Shown here in pieces: positions 10,309 to 18,624 of a stretch of 64,000 bases of DNA; position 1 is the first letter of the stretch, and the number at the start of each line of letters is the position of its first letter. The position numbers and the translations under genes were made by a program. The DNA lies in NCBI RefSeq assembly GCF_963920925.1, contig NZ_CAWUDI010000018.1, forward strand, positions 1 to 64,000, read 5' to 3'. Source of the DNA: Rivularia sp963920925 (GTDB lineage Bacteria > Cyanobacteriota > Cyanobacteriia > Cyanobacteriales > Nostocaceae). The notes under the pieces were generated by a model that saw nothing but the letters and a program-made list of their open reading frames with translations, did not search any database and was not told the origin of the DNA.

Positions 10309-11003
10309 TAGATATTTCTACACGTTTTCGTTGTTTGCTATTGGCTAGTATCGCATCGGTATTAGTTTTTCCAGCATTATCAATAGCTCCGGAAGCGACA
10401 TCAGCCCAAACAATAGAAATCACTTATTGGCAACGTCTTAAAGATATATTTCGTCGAAAACGCAGAAAACCTATATCACGTCCATTAAGAGGTATATGTT
10501 TGATATCCCCTCAACCTCCCGAACTTACAGAAAATATTCCTCCAACCTTAGTGTACGATACCAAGCCATTATTCTTGTGGAAAGGTGATATAAAAAAAAT
10601 AGCAGTAGAAAGTCCAGGTAGTAAAGAATACTTAGGCACTAGAATTGTGACCGGAAATCAAAGTGTAAATTATACAGGTCAACCCTTAGAACCCGGTAAA
10701 ACATATAGATGGTTAATCTTCTTAAGTGAACTTGAAAGCGCTTCTCCAACACGGTTCGTTCCTTTCAAAATCATGGAAGCACCAGAGCGAAATCGGATTA
10801 CCGCAGAGTTAAAGCGTTTAGAAATATTGCAGAAAAACAAAGGAGCAAATGCAGAGAAAATAGCTTTTACTAAAGCCGAGTACTTTATTCAAAAAGGATT
10901 ATGGTCTGATGCTTTGCAGCAAGCCTATTCCGTTCCAAATCCCTCACCAGAATTATCGCAGATAATAAAGGACTTACCGAATCAATTGTGTGAATCGAAA
11001 TAA
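10305..11003 (+). CDS. DUF928 domain protein, exported
   Basis: 232 residues with an N-terminal signal peptide (LLLASIASVLVFPALSIA) and a cleavage-type AQT. The middle resembles DUF928 (LVYDTKPLFLWKG.., LEPGKTYRWLIFL), a beta-sandwich-like periplasmic domain of unknown function, and the C-terminal 70 residues are helical. It overlaps the CHAT-CHASE2 gene by ATGA, so translation is coupled and the product may act with the CHASE2 sensor in the periplasm. A terminator hairpin follows at 11034. Confidence 0.8.
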   Translation: MIDISTRFRCLLLASIASVLVFPALSIAPEATSAQTIEITYWQRLKDIFRRKRRKPISRPLRGICLISPQPPELTENIPPTLVYDTKPLFLWKGDIKKIAVESPGSKEYLGTRIVTGNQSVNYTGQPLEPGKTYRWLIFLSELESASPTRFVPFKIMEAPERNRITAELKRLEILQKNKGANAEKIAFTKAEYFIQKGLWSDALQQAYSVPNPSPELSQIIKDLPNQLCESK

Positions 11004-11033
11004 ATTGTAATTGAACTTGCAATATTAATGTAG

Positions 11034-11058
11034 AGACGTAGCACTGCTACGTCTTTTT
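11034..11058 (+). terminator. Rho-independent terminator after the DUF928 gene
   Basis: AGACGTAGCA and TGCTACGTCT form a perfect inverted repeat around one base, followed by a run of T. It ends the CHAT-CHASE2/DUF928 operon. Confidence 0.75.
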
Positions 11059-11065
11059 CCATCTT

Positions 11066-11090
11066 TGCATACCCCCCCACATCACCAGAT
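11066..11090 (+). promoter_or_regulatory. Shared motif copy damaged by a 27-bp deletion
   Basis: TGCATACCCCCCC and CAGAT remain, but the ATATA part is missing. Compared with the duplicate at 11594, the sequence between two AGAT tetramers has been lost, which removes the downstream half of the motif. Confidence 0.6.
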
Positions 11091-11119
11091 CTTAAATCAA
11101 TTTCCAAAATTTCCAAAAC

Positions 11120-11150
11120 TGCATAACCCCGAAATACTCAGAGATATAAA
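11120..11150 (+). promoter_or_regulatory. Shared upstream motif, copy in left duplicate
   Basis: TGCATAACCCC (11120-11130) and AGAGATATAAA (from 11140), 20 nt apart, about 70 nt before the ATG at 11220. Confidence 0.65.
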
Positions 11151-11219
11151 GAAATAGAACACCACACACCAGGGTGTATCTACTGTCCCAATTCATTATT
11201 ACAACAAGAGGAACGCAAA

Positions 11220-11561
11220 ATGAAAGGCTTAAAAACAGTATCTGCGATCGCACTACTGGGCTTCATGGTAATTAATCCCAGAGTAAACGCTCAAACATTG
11301 TCCGAAGTTAACATCAAGCCACAAATTGAGAGAATGCAAGTTGAATCAAATCCAAATCCAGATTTAACTAAGAATAATGAAGACGTAAAAAATTATTTAG
11401 AACCAGGAATAGAGCAAAAAGAATATCAGCAGGCACAAGCAGATTTGAATGAATACATAGAAATAGATTCTTCAACACTTTATGTCTATTTATTCAAGGA
11501 TTTCCAAGCAATCGAATTGCCAACTGTCGCGATCGCATTAAATACATACATGAAATCTTAA
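11220..11561 (+). CDS. Truncated duplicate of a small secreted TPR protein
   Basis: 113 residues with a signal peptide (AIALLGFMVINPRVNAQ). The first about 45 residues match the gene at 11776 almost residue for residue. After that the TPR part is missing: NYLEPGIEQKE joins to QQAQADLNEYIEIDSS, which corresponds to a later part of the paralogue, so roughly 35 codons were deleted, and the last 30 residues diverge by frameshift. It may still give a short exported peptide, but it is best seen as a decaying copy. A GAGG ribosome binding site is retained. Confidence 0.6.
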   Translation: MKGLKTVSAIALLGFMVINPRVNAQTLSEVNIKPQIERMQVESNPNPDLTKNNEDVKNYLEPGIEQKEYQQAQADLNEYIEIDSSTLYVYLFKDFQAIELPTVAIALNTYMKS

Positions 11562-11593
11562 CTGCTGACAGCGCACATGATAAACACAATTTT

Positions 11594-11623
11594 TGCATAA
11601 CCCCCACATCACCCAGATATATA
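11594..11623 (+). promoter_or_regulatory. Shared upstream motif, distal copy in right duplicate
   Basis: TGCATAACCCCC at 11594-11605 and AGATATATA from 11615, spacing 21 nt. This is the intact counterpart of the deleted copy at 11066. Confidence 0.6.
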
Positions 11624-11672
11624 AAAAAGTAGGAAAGCGAGATATTAAATCAATTTCCAAAATTTCCAAAAC

Positions 11673-11702
11673 TGCATAACCCCGAAATACTCAGAAATAT
11701 AA
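11673..11702 (+). promoter_or_regulatory. Shared upstream motif, proximal copy in right duplicate
   Basis: TGCATAACCCC at 11673 and AGAAATATAAA from 11693, spacing 20 nt, about 75 nt before the ATG at 11776. Two motif copies thus lie in series before this gene. Confidence 0.65.
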
Positions 11703-11775
11703 AGAAATAGAACACCACACACCAGGGTGTATCTACTGTCCCAATAATTTATTACTACAACAAGAGGAACGCAAA

Positions 11776-12294
11776 ATGAAAGGTTTAAAAACAGTATCCG
11801 CGATCGCACTACTCAGCTTCATGGTAATTACTCCCAGAGTAAACGCTCAAACCTTGCCAGAAGTTAACATCAAACCACAAATTGAGAGAATGCAAGTTGA
11901 ATCAAGCCCAAATCCAGATAGCGACAAAGCAGTAAATTACTTAAGACAAGGATTTAGTCTTTTTCAAAATAAAAACTATCCCGAAGCAATCGAGGTTTTT
12001 AACGAAGTAATCAAAATCCAGCCAAATAATCAATATGCTTACTTAGGTAGAGGAGCTTCCTACGTTCTATTAGAACAATACCAGCAGGGAAAAACTGATT
12101 TAGATAAATCTATAGAGATCGATTCTTCAATAGCTTACTCTCACTTCTTCCGGGGAATTGCTAACGGTGCATTAGGTAATAACAACAACGCAATTACCGA
12201 TTTAGAAACAGCAGCTAAGTTATTTGAGAAAGATGGAGAAACAGAACTAGCCCAAACATCTCGTAATGTGATTGAACAGTTACGTAATGCTTGA
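11776..12294 (+). CDS. Small secreted TPR protein
   Basis: 172 residues. A signal peptide (AIALLSFMVITPRVNAQ) is followed by a 30-residue linker and about three tetratricopeptide repeats (residues 50-160; NYPEAIEVFNEVIKIQP.., GNNNNAITDLETAAKLF). TPRs mediate protein binding, so an exported adaptor, perhaps for the TPR-CHAT proteins of this island, is plausible but unproven. The AGAGGAACGC stretch gives a good ribosome binding site. The two motif copies upstream and the duplicated, broken paralogue at 11220 are described separately. Confidence 0.8.
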   Translation: MKGLKTVSAIALLSFMVITPRVNAQTLPEVNIKPQIERMQVESSPNPDSDKAVNYLRQGFSLFQNKNYPEAIEVFNEVIKIQPNNQYAYLGRGASYVLLEQYQQGKTDLDKSIEIDSSIAYSHFFRGIANGALGNNNNAITDLETAAKLFEKDGETELAQTSRNVIEQLRNA

Positions 12295-12312
12295 TACCTG
12301 AAATAGCCTTAA

Positions 12313-12347
12313 AAAGCCCCCCTTCTTAAGGGGGGTTGGGGGGATCT
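12313..12347. repeat. C/G-rich palindromic dispersed repeat
   Basis: CCCCCCTTCTTAAGGGGGG (12317-12335) followed by TTGGGGGGATC. This hairpin type is common between cyanobacterial genes. It may attenuate transcription between the TPR gene and the CHAT gene at 12379. Confidence 0.65.
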
Positions 12348-12378
12348 TAACCTTTAAAACAAAAGCAAAATTAAAAAA

Positions 12379-13692
12379 ATGACTTCACAATTATTTCCTA
12401 AAATAGCGCTATCGTTTATCGCTATATTCGCTTCTTCCGGATTACCTTTGAATACCGCAATAGCTTTAGAAAAATCACCAACTAGTCTAAAAAATAATTT
12501 TCTTCTAACGCAAACTACAACTAACTCAATATCAACTGAGCAAATTAAACAAGTTGCAAAAAATCAAAATGCTACATTAGTTCAATATTCGCTCTTGAAT
12601 GAAGAAACACAAGAATCAGAATTAGCAATTTGGGTGATTAAACCTACAGGTGAAATTACCATGCGTCGCGTTGATTTAAAAGCTTGGCAACAAAAAGAGA
12701 AGACTTCGCTGGCAGAATTAATTGCAAAAATTCGCAATCAAATCGGTGTCGGAAGCAATTATAACAAAGGTATTATAACCGTATCGGGAGAATCTAGAGA
12801 AAAACCTTCTCCAAAAAGCTGGAAACAACTCCATCAAGTATTAATTCAACCCATAGCCGATTTATTACCCAAACAAGCAGAAGAAAGAGTTATTTTTATC
12901 CCTCAAAATGAATTATTCCTCATTCCCTTTGCAGCATTACAAGATAACAACGGTAAATATCTGATCGAGAAACACACAATTTCCACCGCTCCATCAGTTC
13001 AAGCATTAGATTTACTTTACCAGCGAAAAATTAAGCGTCAAGGTGAACAATCATTTGTCCCTGGGAACATAAAGGGTGATGAATTATTAATAGTCGGAAA
13101 TCCAACTGCCCCAAAAGTTTCTCTGACAAAAGGAGATTTTTGTAAACCACCATCGTTACCGGGTGCAGAAAAAGAAGCAAAAAACATTGCACAGATATTT
13201 AAAACTCAACCATTAACGGGTGATGCTGCGACAGAAACCGTAATTGTGAACAAAATGTCACAAGCGAGAATTATTCATTTAGCAGCAATGGCTTATCCCG
13301 AAGACTGTAAAACGGATAACTCCCCCGGTGTAATTGCGCTTGCTGATTCCAGTCAAGATGACGGTTGGTTGAGAACATCAGAAATCCAGGATTTAAACCT
13401 CAAAGCCGATTTAGTTGTTTTGTCAGGTTGCGATACAGCATTGGGAAGAATCACAGGTGATGGTGTGATCGGGTTATCCCGTGCTTTCTTTGCTGCTGGT
13501 GCGGATAGCGTTATTGGTTCGCTGTGGAGTGTTCCCGATGAGTCTACAGCCATACTGATGACGCATTTTCATGGTAACTTAAGTAAAAACACTGGTAAAG
13601 CAGGTGCGTTGCGTCAAGCGATGCTGGAGACGATGAAAAAGTATCCTAATCCGAGGGATTGGGCTGGTTTTACGTTGATTGGTTTGTTGTGA
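12379..13692 (+). CDS. CHAT domain protein lacking the catalytic histidine
   Basis: 437 residues with an N-terminal hydrophobic export signal (IALSFIAIFASSGLPLNTAIA). The CHAT domain occupies about residues 150-437 (VIFIPQNELFLIPFAAL, LPGAEKEAKNIAQIF, GDGVIGLSRAFFAAGADSVI). The cysteine is kept (LSGCDTALG, residue about 351), but the usual HLATHG reads HLAAMAYPED, with Met at about 304 where the catalytic His should be. By the known His-Cys dyad mechanism it should be inactive as a peptidase and may act as a decoy or scaffold. Its C-terminus is intact, so this is not simple truncation. It lies 84 nt after the small TPR gene on the same strand. Confidence 0.85.
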   Translation: MTSQLFPKIALSFIAIFASSGLPLNTAIALEKSPTSLKNNFLLTQTTTNSISTEQIKQVAKNQNATLVQYSLLNEETQESELAIWVIKPTGEITMRRVDLKAWQQKEKTSLAELIAKIRNQIGVGSNYNKGIITVSGESREKPSPKSWKQLHQVLIQPIADLLPKQAEERVIFIPQNELFLIPFAALQDNNGKYLIEKHTISTAPSVQALDLLYQRKIKRQGEQSFVPGNIKGDELLIVGNPTAPKVSLTKGDFCKPPSLPGAEKEAKNIAQIFKTQPLTGDAATETVIVNKMSQARIIHLAAMAYPEDCKTDNSPGVIALADSSQDDGWLRTSEIQDLNLKADLVVLSGCDTALGRITGDGVIGLSRAFFAAGADSVIGSLWSVPDESTAILMTHFHGNLSKNTGKAGALRQAMLETMKKYPNPRDWAGFTLIGLL

Positions 13693-13786
13693 TGTGGGGA
13701 TTTATATAAATGTCTTATTACAAGGTTGGGCGGAGTGTTTTTGTTAGTTTATTGGTGATTTTATCTACCTCTTTTGTTCCAAGTTT

Positions 13787-14014
13787 ATCGGTTTATCGCG
13801 TTTTTGGATTAGTGCGGGTGTACCCAGTGTCTTAGTGTCGTTATGGTCGGTTCCAGATGCGCCAACAGCCGAGTTGATGACGGAATTTTATCAAAATATT
13901 CAAAAAAGCCCTGATAAGGCGCAGGCGTTGCGACAGACGATATTGACGACGATGAAACAGCATCCAAATCCTGTTGATTGGGCAGCTTTTACTTTGATTG
14001 GGGAAGCGGAGTAA
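13787..14014 (+). pseudogene. CHAT C-terminal fragment
   Basis: The frame reads IGLSRFWISAGVPSVLVSLW, then SVPDAPTAELMTEFYQN, ending WAAFTLIGEAE and a stop. This is the last about 75 residues of a CHAT domain, paralogous to the gene just upstream; the His and Cys parts are absent. It has no start codon of its own and is a relic. Confidence 0.85.
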
Positions 14015-14038
14015 TATAAGAGGATGTTTTAAAAGTAT

Positions 14039-14191
14039 CTGGCGGTTAAAACCGCTACTACACAGGCAAAGTCCACCTCCGTGGACTAGTTATTTTTAAC
14101 CCGCGCAGGCGGGTTTTGCTTGTGTAGCCAAGCCAGTGCGTTGGGCGGGTTCCCCGACTTGAAGCAACTGGCGCGTGATTTTAATCGCCAG
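14039..14191. repeat. MITE-like palindromic repeat with a second repeat nested inside
   Basis: The ends CTGGCGGTTAAAA (14039) and TTTTAATCGCCAG (to 14191) are near-perfect inverted repeats. Inside are smaller hairpins (AGTCCACCTCCGTGGACT; ACCCGCGCAGGCGGGT). A 41-bp unit bounded by GCCAGT and ACTGGC (14132-14172) interrupts the right arm and appears to be a different repeat inserted later. Confidence 0.75.
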
Positions 14192-14229
14192 GCAAGGTAT
14201 TAAATCCGACTTTTAAAACATTCTCTAAG

Positions 14230-14309
14230 GTTCGTAGTTGTGCCACTCTGCGAGAAAGCTTCGCTTACAGCACCTCTTAGCCGGAAGCGCGGTCATCGCA
14301 ACTACGAAC
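14230..14309. repeat. 80-bp element with perfect 11-bp inverted ends
   Basis: GTTCGTAGTTG (14230-14240) and CAACTACGAAC (14299-14309) are exact inverted repeats. The core carries a GCGAGAAAGCTTCGCTTA stretch of the kind seen again near 56455. It ends 29 nt before the HTH gene at 14339. Confidence 0.7.
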
Positions 14310-14338
14310 ATATTTTAATATAGGACATCTCATATAAA

Positions 14339-14653
14339 ATGATATTTGAAGAAAGCAGTGGTAATGTATTCGCTGACCTCGGTTTAGAGAATGCGGAGGA
14401 ACTATTTACCCGTGGAAAAATCGGAATTCACGTACTCCGTCTGTTGAAACAACGCAATTTAAAACAGCGGGAGATTAGCGAGCTTTTAGGAATTCCCCAA
14501 CCTGAAGTATCCCATTTGATGAAAGGAGAATTTCAACGTTTTAGTGAAGGTAAGTTGTTGATTTTTCTTAAGCAACTTGATACGGAAATTACTTTACATA
14601 TTCGTTCTCGGAATGGCGCTGAGGAAGTTGCGGAAACTGTTATATCGCTGTAG
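14339..14653 (+). CDS. XRE/HigA-type antitoxin-like HTH protein
   Basis: 104 residues. A helix-turn-helix (residues 40-75; LKQREISELLGIPQPEVSHLMKG) is followed by LLIFLKQLDTEITLHIR, the pattern of the short HigA1/COG5606 family. Such proteins normally follow a Gp49/HigB-type RNase toxin gene. The sequence upstream is only palindromic repeats, so the antitoxin looks orphaned. The AT-rich leader has no strong ribosome binding site. Confidence 0.75.
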   Translation: MIFEESSGNVFADLGLENAEELFTRGKIGIHVLRLLKQRNLKQREISELLGIPQPEVSHLMKGEFQRFSEGKLLIFLKQLDTEITLHIRSRNGAEEVAETVISL

Positions 14654-14715
14654 CAGAATCTAGATATAAAATCGATATGCAGCAATTCCCCATAACCTAA
14701 AACTTATAAACCACC

Positions 14716-14943
14716 ATGACTCAAAAAATCTATCAACTCCCCCTAAGCTTCGAGCAAATTCTTAATCTTGTTCTACAACTTCCAGCACAGGAACAAGAAA
14801 AACTCATTCAAGAAATCAAGAAAACTTCTGCAATAAATCAAGATGAAGATTTACTTAGTGTTTTTGACAGAATCGGTAGAAATGCTCAAATCAAAGGACT
14901 AACTGAAGAAACTCTAGAAGAATTGCTCGCCGATGAATCATAA
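14716..14943 (+). CDS. Antitoxin-like small protein upstream of a PIN toxin
   Basis: 75 residues, all helical, without a recognised DNA-binding fold (LNLVLQLPAQEQEKLIQEI; a conserved C-terminal LTEETLEELLADE). The stop lies inside the start region of the PIN-domain gene (11-nt overlap), the usual antitoxin-toxin arrangement, and the tail resembles the toxin-binding end of such antitoxins. Assignment rests mainly on context. Confidence 0.7.
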   Translation: MTQKIYQLPLSFEQILNLVLQLPAQEQEKLIQEIKKTSAINQDEDLLSVFDRIGRNAQIKGLTEETLEELLADES

Positions 14944-15349
14944 ACTAATTGTCATTGACACAAATGTTTTACTTAGTGCTGTCCTCAGTCCTAACGGAAC
15001 AGCCCGTCAAGCTTTAGATAAAGCCTATAAAGTATTCAAAATCGCTCAAAGCGAGGAGACTTTCCAAGAATTAAACATCCGAATCTATAAACCTAAGTTT
15101 GATAAATATATCTCAGATACAGACCGACAAGATTTTTTGAACGTAGTTAAAAAATACAGTCAATTTATCGAAATAAAATCTCAAGTAAATATCTGTAGAG
15201 AGCCAAATGACAACAAATTTTTAGAACTTATTAAAGATGCCAATGCTGAGTTTTTAATCACAGGGGATCGAGACCTTTTATCACTCAAGACTTTAGCCGA
15301 ATATCAAAACCAGATTATTACTCCCAGAGACTTTCTTAACCTTGATTGA
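14933..15349 (+). CDS. PIN-domain toxin (VapC-like ribonuclease)
   Basis: 138 residues. The PIN fold is shown by VIDTNVLLSAVLS at the N-terminus (first acidic residue), a central glutamate region (QSEETFQELNIRIYKPKF), CREPNDNKFLELI and FLITGDRDLL (C-terminal acidic cluster). PIN toxins are metal-dependent RNases that cut tRNA or mRNA and are neutralised by the partner encoded immediately upstream. All expected acidic positions are present, so it should be active. Confidence 0.85.
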   Translation: MNHKLIVIDTNVLLSAVLSPNGTARQALDKAYKVFKIAQSEETFQELNIRIYKPKFDKYISDTDRQDFLNVVKKYSQFIEIKSQVNICREPNDNKFLELIKDANAEFLITGDRDLLSLKTLAEYQNQIITPRDFLNLD

Positions 15350-15450
15350 TTCAAATATAGCGTTTTCTAATCACGTAAAAAGACGGGGCTTCTACGCACA
15401 GTAAAGATCGAAACGTCATACACCCGTTGCAAGATGATTATTTTAGTTTT

Positions 15451-15490
15451 TGCATAACCCCTACAACACCCAGAGATATACATATATAGT
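15451..15490 (+). promoter_or_regulatory. Shared upstream motif before the response regulator
   Basis: TGCATAACCCC at 15451 and AGAGATATACATATA from 15472, spacing 21 nt, about 115 nt before the ATG at 15603; preceded by GTTTT. Confidence 0.65.
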
Positions 15491-15602
15491 TCATCAATTG
15501 ATGAGCATAAATAACCGAATCGTCATCAAGGTGCATCAATTGGCATAATGCAGCTATATTCTGCCTTTTTTAACCATCCAAATATTTTAGAGGAAAGAAA
15601 TT

Positions 15603-16289
15603 ATGAATCAATTACTAAATAAACCATCACTTCAATTCTTTGTAGTTGATAGTCAAGAGTTATGTATAGATGGAACAATTAAGGTATTACGTTCAAAGTA
15701 TCCAAATGCTGAAATTATTACGGCTACAAATGCGAGAGATTTTCTCAATCAAATGTCAATATATAAACCCGATTTAATTGTGATGGATATCTCTATTGCA
15801 GAAAAACCTCAAGAAATACCATTAATTAATACAGGAATACAGCTTTTAAAAACAATCATCCATAATTATCCACAGTTAAATATTGTCGTTCAAAGTACCT
15901 GTATTAAAACATTAGTCCGAATCAAATCTGAAATTGATCTTCACTCTGGAGGCTTTACTGTTGCTGATAAAAGTATTTCCACTGTTGAATTTTTACAAAC
16001 AATTGAATGGGCATTACAGGGATTAACTCATACAAAAGATATCCCACACATGAATGGAGCCTCACAAGTTAAGCCAGAGTGGTTAAGATTGTTAGATTTA
16101 GCTTTTAAAGAAGGATTTCAAGATAAGGCGATCGCCCAACATATTTGTGTATCGGAACGTATGGTAAGGCATTACTGGGATGGATTGCAAGATGCTTTAA
16201 GTATTGATTGCGATCAGTTGAAAAATCAAGGTAAAAATTTACGAATTGTTACTCAAATCCGTGCTAGGGAAGTGGGGTTAATTGATTGA
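15603..16289 (+). CDS. Response regulator: receiver plus HTH output domain
   Basis: 228 residues. The receiver domain (residues 10-140) has the phosphoacceptor aspartate in LIVMDIS (D62), upstream VVDS (D16) and a lysine in VADKS. The C-terminal part (about 155-225) contains AIAQHICVSERMVRHYW, a helix-turn-helix resembling LuxR/NarL types. It should bind DNA after phosphorylation by a kinase not seen here. It carries the shared motif upstream, so it could be either a target or the regulator of the motif. An AGAGGAAAG ribosome binding site precedes the start. Confidence 0.8.
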   Translation: MNQLLNKPSLQFFVVDSQELCIDGTIKVLRSKYPNAEIITATNARDFLNQMSIYKPDLIVMDISIAEKPQEIPLINTGIQLLKTIIHNYPQLNIVVQSTCIKTLVRIKSEIDLHSGGFTVADKSISTVEFLQTIEWALQGLTHTKDIPHMNGASQVKPEWLRLLDLAFKEGFQDKAIAQHICVSERMVRHYWDGLQDALSIDCDQLKNQGKNLRIVTQIRAREVGLID

Positions 16290-16301
16290 TTTCGTAAAAA
16301 C

Positions 16302-16335
16302 TGCATACCCCCACACCATCCAGATATATACATAC
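16302..16335 (+). promoter_or_regulatory. Shared upstream motif before the subtilase
   Basis: TGCATACCCCC at 16302 and AGATATATACATA from 16322, spacing 20 nt, preceded by AAAAC. It lies just after the response regulator stop, about 80 nt before the subtilase ATG at 16407. Confidence 0.65.
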
Positions 16336-16406
16336 TTGAAGCGGGTAAAGAAGCATACTTTAACATTCGCTATCAATATCCTATAATTCAACTGCAAACC
16401 TAAATT

Positions 16407-18593
16407 ATGAATCACAAACGCACTGTATCAGGTATTCTTCTCGCTAGTAGTATTTTAGCTTTCACAAATATTTTGCCATTTACAGCAAATATTAAATTTA
16501 ATTCAACTGTTTCGGCTCAAATTACAGAATCAAACAATAATGAATTATTCTACATTTATAAAGGACAGCGTGTTCCTTTAACTGAACAAAAAGATGCTGT
16601 TGCTGTTGAATTCAAAGCTTTGCCTAAAACTCGCTCTCGTAGTGTTAATCCTCTTTATTTACAGTTAGAGCAAGATTTACAAACAGGTACTCGAACCCGT
16701 GGTGGTAATTCCCAGGTACAAGTTAAACCTTTAGGGGAAAATTATGCTGTTGTGACTTTAGCTAGTAGTAATGGTAATACTGATGCCATTAGAAATAAAA
16801 TCCAAAATCAAAGTTATGTGAAAACTTCTTTACCTGTATTAAGTCGCGCAAATCAGCAAGATACGATTATTTTATCCAACGAAATTATTGTTAATTTTCA
16901 ACCAGATATGAAGGAGAATGAGAAAGTATCTATTCTCAAACAAAATAATTTAGAAGTTGTTCGTTCTTTGCGATTTTTTCCCAATATTTATATTGTCAAA
17001 TCAACTGATGCTTCTGGTACGGCTGTATTGAATGTTGCTAATAAGCTAAATCAAGTTAAAGGTGTTAATTCTGCTGCACCAAATTTCCTACAATCGGTAG
17101 CTAATTCGATTGATATGGGAGATAATAAAAAGTCTTTGAATATCGAGTCAATCGATAAACAAGATACAAATCATCATCAAACTATTGCCCCAAATGCTAA
17201 TAATTCAACAACAAATTATTTAGGTTTACAGTGGCATTTGAATAGTGTACCCCTCAAACAATGTATCCAACAGGAAATCGATAGTTTTGATTCTCTACAA
17301 AACTGTCTTCAGCAACAAACAGCAAAGAATAAACAATCAAAATCAACATCATCTCGTACCGATTTGCGAGTTACCGAAGCTTGGCAAAATAGTAATGGTG
17401 GAAAAGGTGTAGTTGTAGCAGTAATCGATAGTCTGATTCAATGGAATCATCCCGATTTACAAAATAGTTTATACAAAGTATCCGCAGCAGATAAATGTCC
17501 TGGAGAAGAGTATGGATGGGACTTTTCGGAACCAAGTAACAGTAATCAGCCTTGTGAAATTGGTGATTCCGATACCCGTATGAGTCCTTTAGAACTCAAT
17601 ATTTTGAGAAGAAAATTACACGATACATTTAAATTATCTGATCGAGAATTAATCGAGCGATATTTAACACCGAGAATACAAGCACGCATAACTTCCCCAC
17701 TCTCTGAAAAAGAATTGGCTGAATATTTGCGTCGGATGATTCGCTCTAATGTCGGTGGCGAATTTCACGGTACTTTAGTTAGCGGGGTGATTGCAGCAAA
17801 ACCCGAAAATTCTCAAGGGATATCGGGAGTTGCACCCAATGCGAAAATTTTACCTGTACGGGTATTTGGATTAAATGGAAGTATTTTCACCTCTTCATAC
17901 ATTGAAGCTGTGGGTTATGCAGCAAACCGTGGTGCTGATGTAATTAACTTGAGTTTGGGTGGTTATGTACCAACGGATGTGGAAGAATTCGCATTCAGTC
18001 AAATATTACAGCAAAATCCCAAGTTAGTTGTAGTTGCTTCATCTGGAAACCAAAATTATGCCTCAGTCGCTTATCCTTCTGGATATGATGGAGTATTGTC
18101 AGTTGGAGCGAGTAATTTAAATGGCGATCGCGCACCCTATAGTAATTATGGTAAAGGATTAGGCGTGGTTGCTCCCGGAGGAGATTTTAGTACACCCGCA
18201 GGATGGTTGGGAGGAATACCCACCACTGGAGGAACTTGGATGGATACATTTTGGCAGGGTTTAGCTTTCCCTAACTCGCGTTGGTCAAATGTAATCGATT
18301 TCAAGGGACAATATTGGTGGATGCAAGGTACTTCTTTTTCTTCTCCAGCAGTTGCGGGAGTGGTAGCCTTGATGAAAGGTGAAGATAAAGGAAAATTGAA
18401 CCGGGTTGAGTTAATTGATATTCTTAAATCAACAGCTAGTTACGAAGATTTGAATATTACTAAAGAAGAACAACAAAGATATCGTACTTTAGTTAGTGGA
18501 GGTGCAATTCCTTCAACGGTAACGGATAAACAGCTTTTCTTCGGTAGCGGATTGATTAACGCATCGGCTGCTGTTAGGGCTGTGAAGAAGTAA
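16407..18593 (+). CDS. Secreted subtilisin-like serine protease (S8)
   Basis: 728 residues. A signal peptide (about 1-38, ending SAQ) and a long propeptide-like region (40-300) precede the catalytic domain. The triad is visible: Asp in VVAVIDSLIQWNHPDL (about 341), His in GEFHGTLVSG (about 454) and Ser in GTSFSSPAVAG (about 643). An insertion of about 90 residues between Asp and His is longer than usual and helical (RRKLHDTFKLSDRELIERYL). It is an exported peptidase, so it may process surface proteins or other members of this island. Motif-linked to the CHAT genes. Confidence 0.92.
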   Translation: MNHKRTVSGILLASSILAFTNILPFTANIKFNSTVSAQITESNNNELFYIYKGQRVPLTEQKDAVAVEFKALPKTRSRSVNPLYLQLEQDLQTGTRTRGGNSQVQVKPLGENYAVVTLASSNGNTDAIRNKIQNQSYVKTSLPVLSRANQQDTIILSNEIIVNFQPDMKENEKVSILKQNNLEVVRSLRFFPNIYIVKSTDASGTAVLNVANKLNQVKGVNSAAPNFLQSVANSIDMGDNKKSLNIESIDKQDTNHHQTIAPNANNSTTNYLGLQWHLNSVPLKQCIQQEIDSFDSLQNCLQQQTAKNKQSKSTSSRTDLRVTEAWQNSNGGKGVVVAVIDSLIQWNHPDLQNSLYKVSAADKCPGEEYGWDFSEPSNSNQPCEIGDSDTRMSPLELNILRRKLHDTFKLSDRELIERYLTPRIQARITSPLSEKELAEYLRRMIRSNVGGEFHGTLVSGVIAAKPENSQGISGVAPNAKILPVRVFGLNGSIFTSSYIEAVGYAANRGADVINLSLGGYVPTDVEEFAFSQILQQNPKLVVVASSGNQNYASVAYPSGYDGVLSVGASNLNGDRAPYSNYGKGLGVVAPGGDFSTPAGWLGGIPTTGGTWMDTFWQGLAFPNSRWSNVIDFKGQYWWMQGTSFSSPAVAGVVALMKGEDKGKLNRVELIDILKSTASYEDLNITKEEQQRYRTLVSGGAIPSTVTDKQLFFGSGLINASAAVRAVKK

Positions 18594-18624
18594 TTTGTTA
18601 TTCGTAATTATAAATTATAGCGGT

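Larger units (their letters stand above)
11066..11920 (+). repeat. Tandem segmental duplication (two units of about 0.3 kb or more)
   Basis: The segment starting at 11066 is repeated from 11594. It includes two motif copies, an about 80-nt leader, the AGAGGAACGC ribosome binding site region and the first about 45 codons of a small secreted gene. Copies differ by a 27-bp deletion in the left unit's upstream region, a few substitutions, and a large deletion inside the left gene. Confidence 0.85.
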
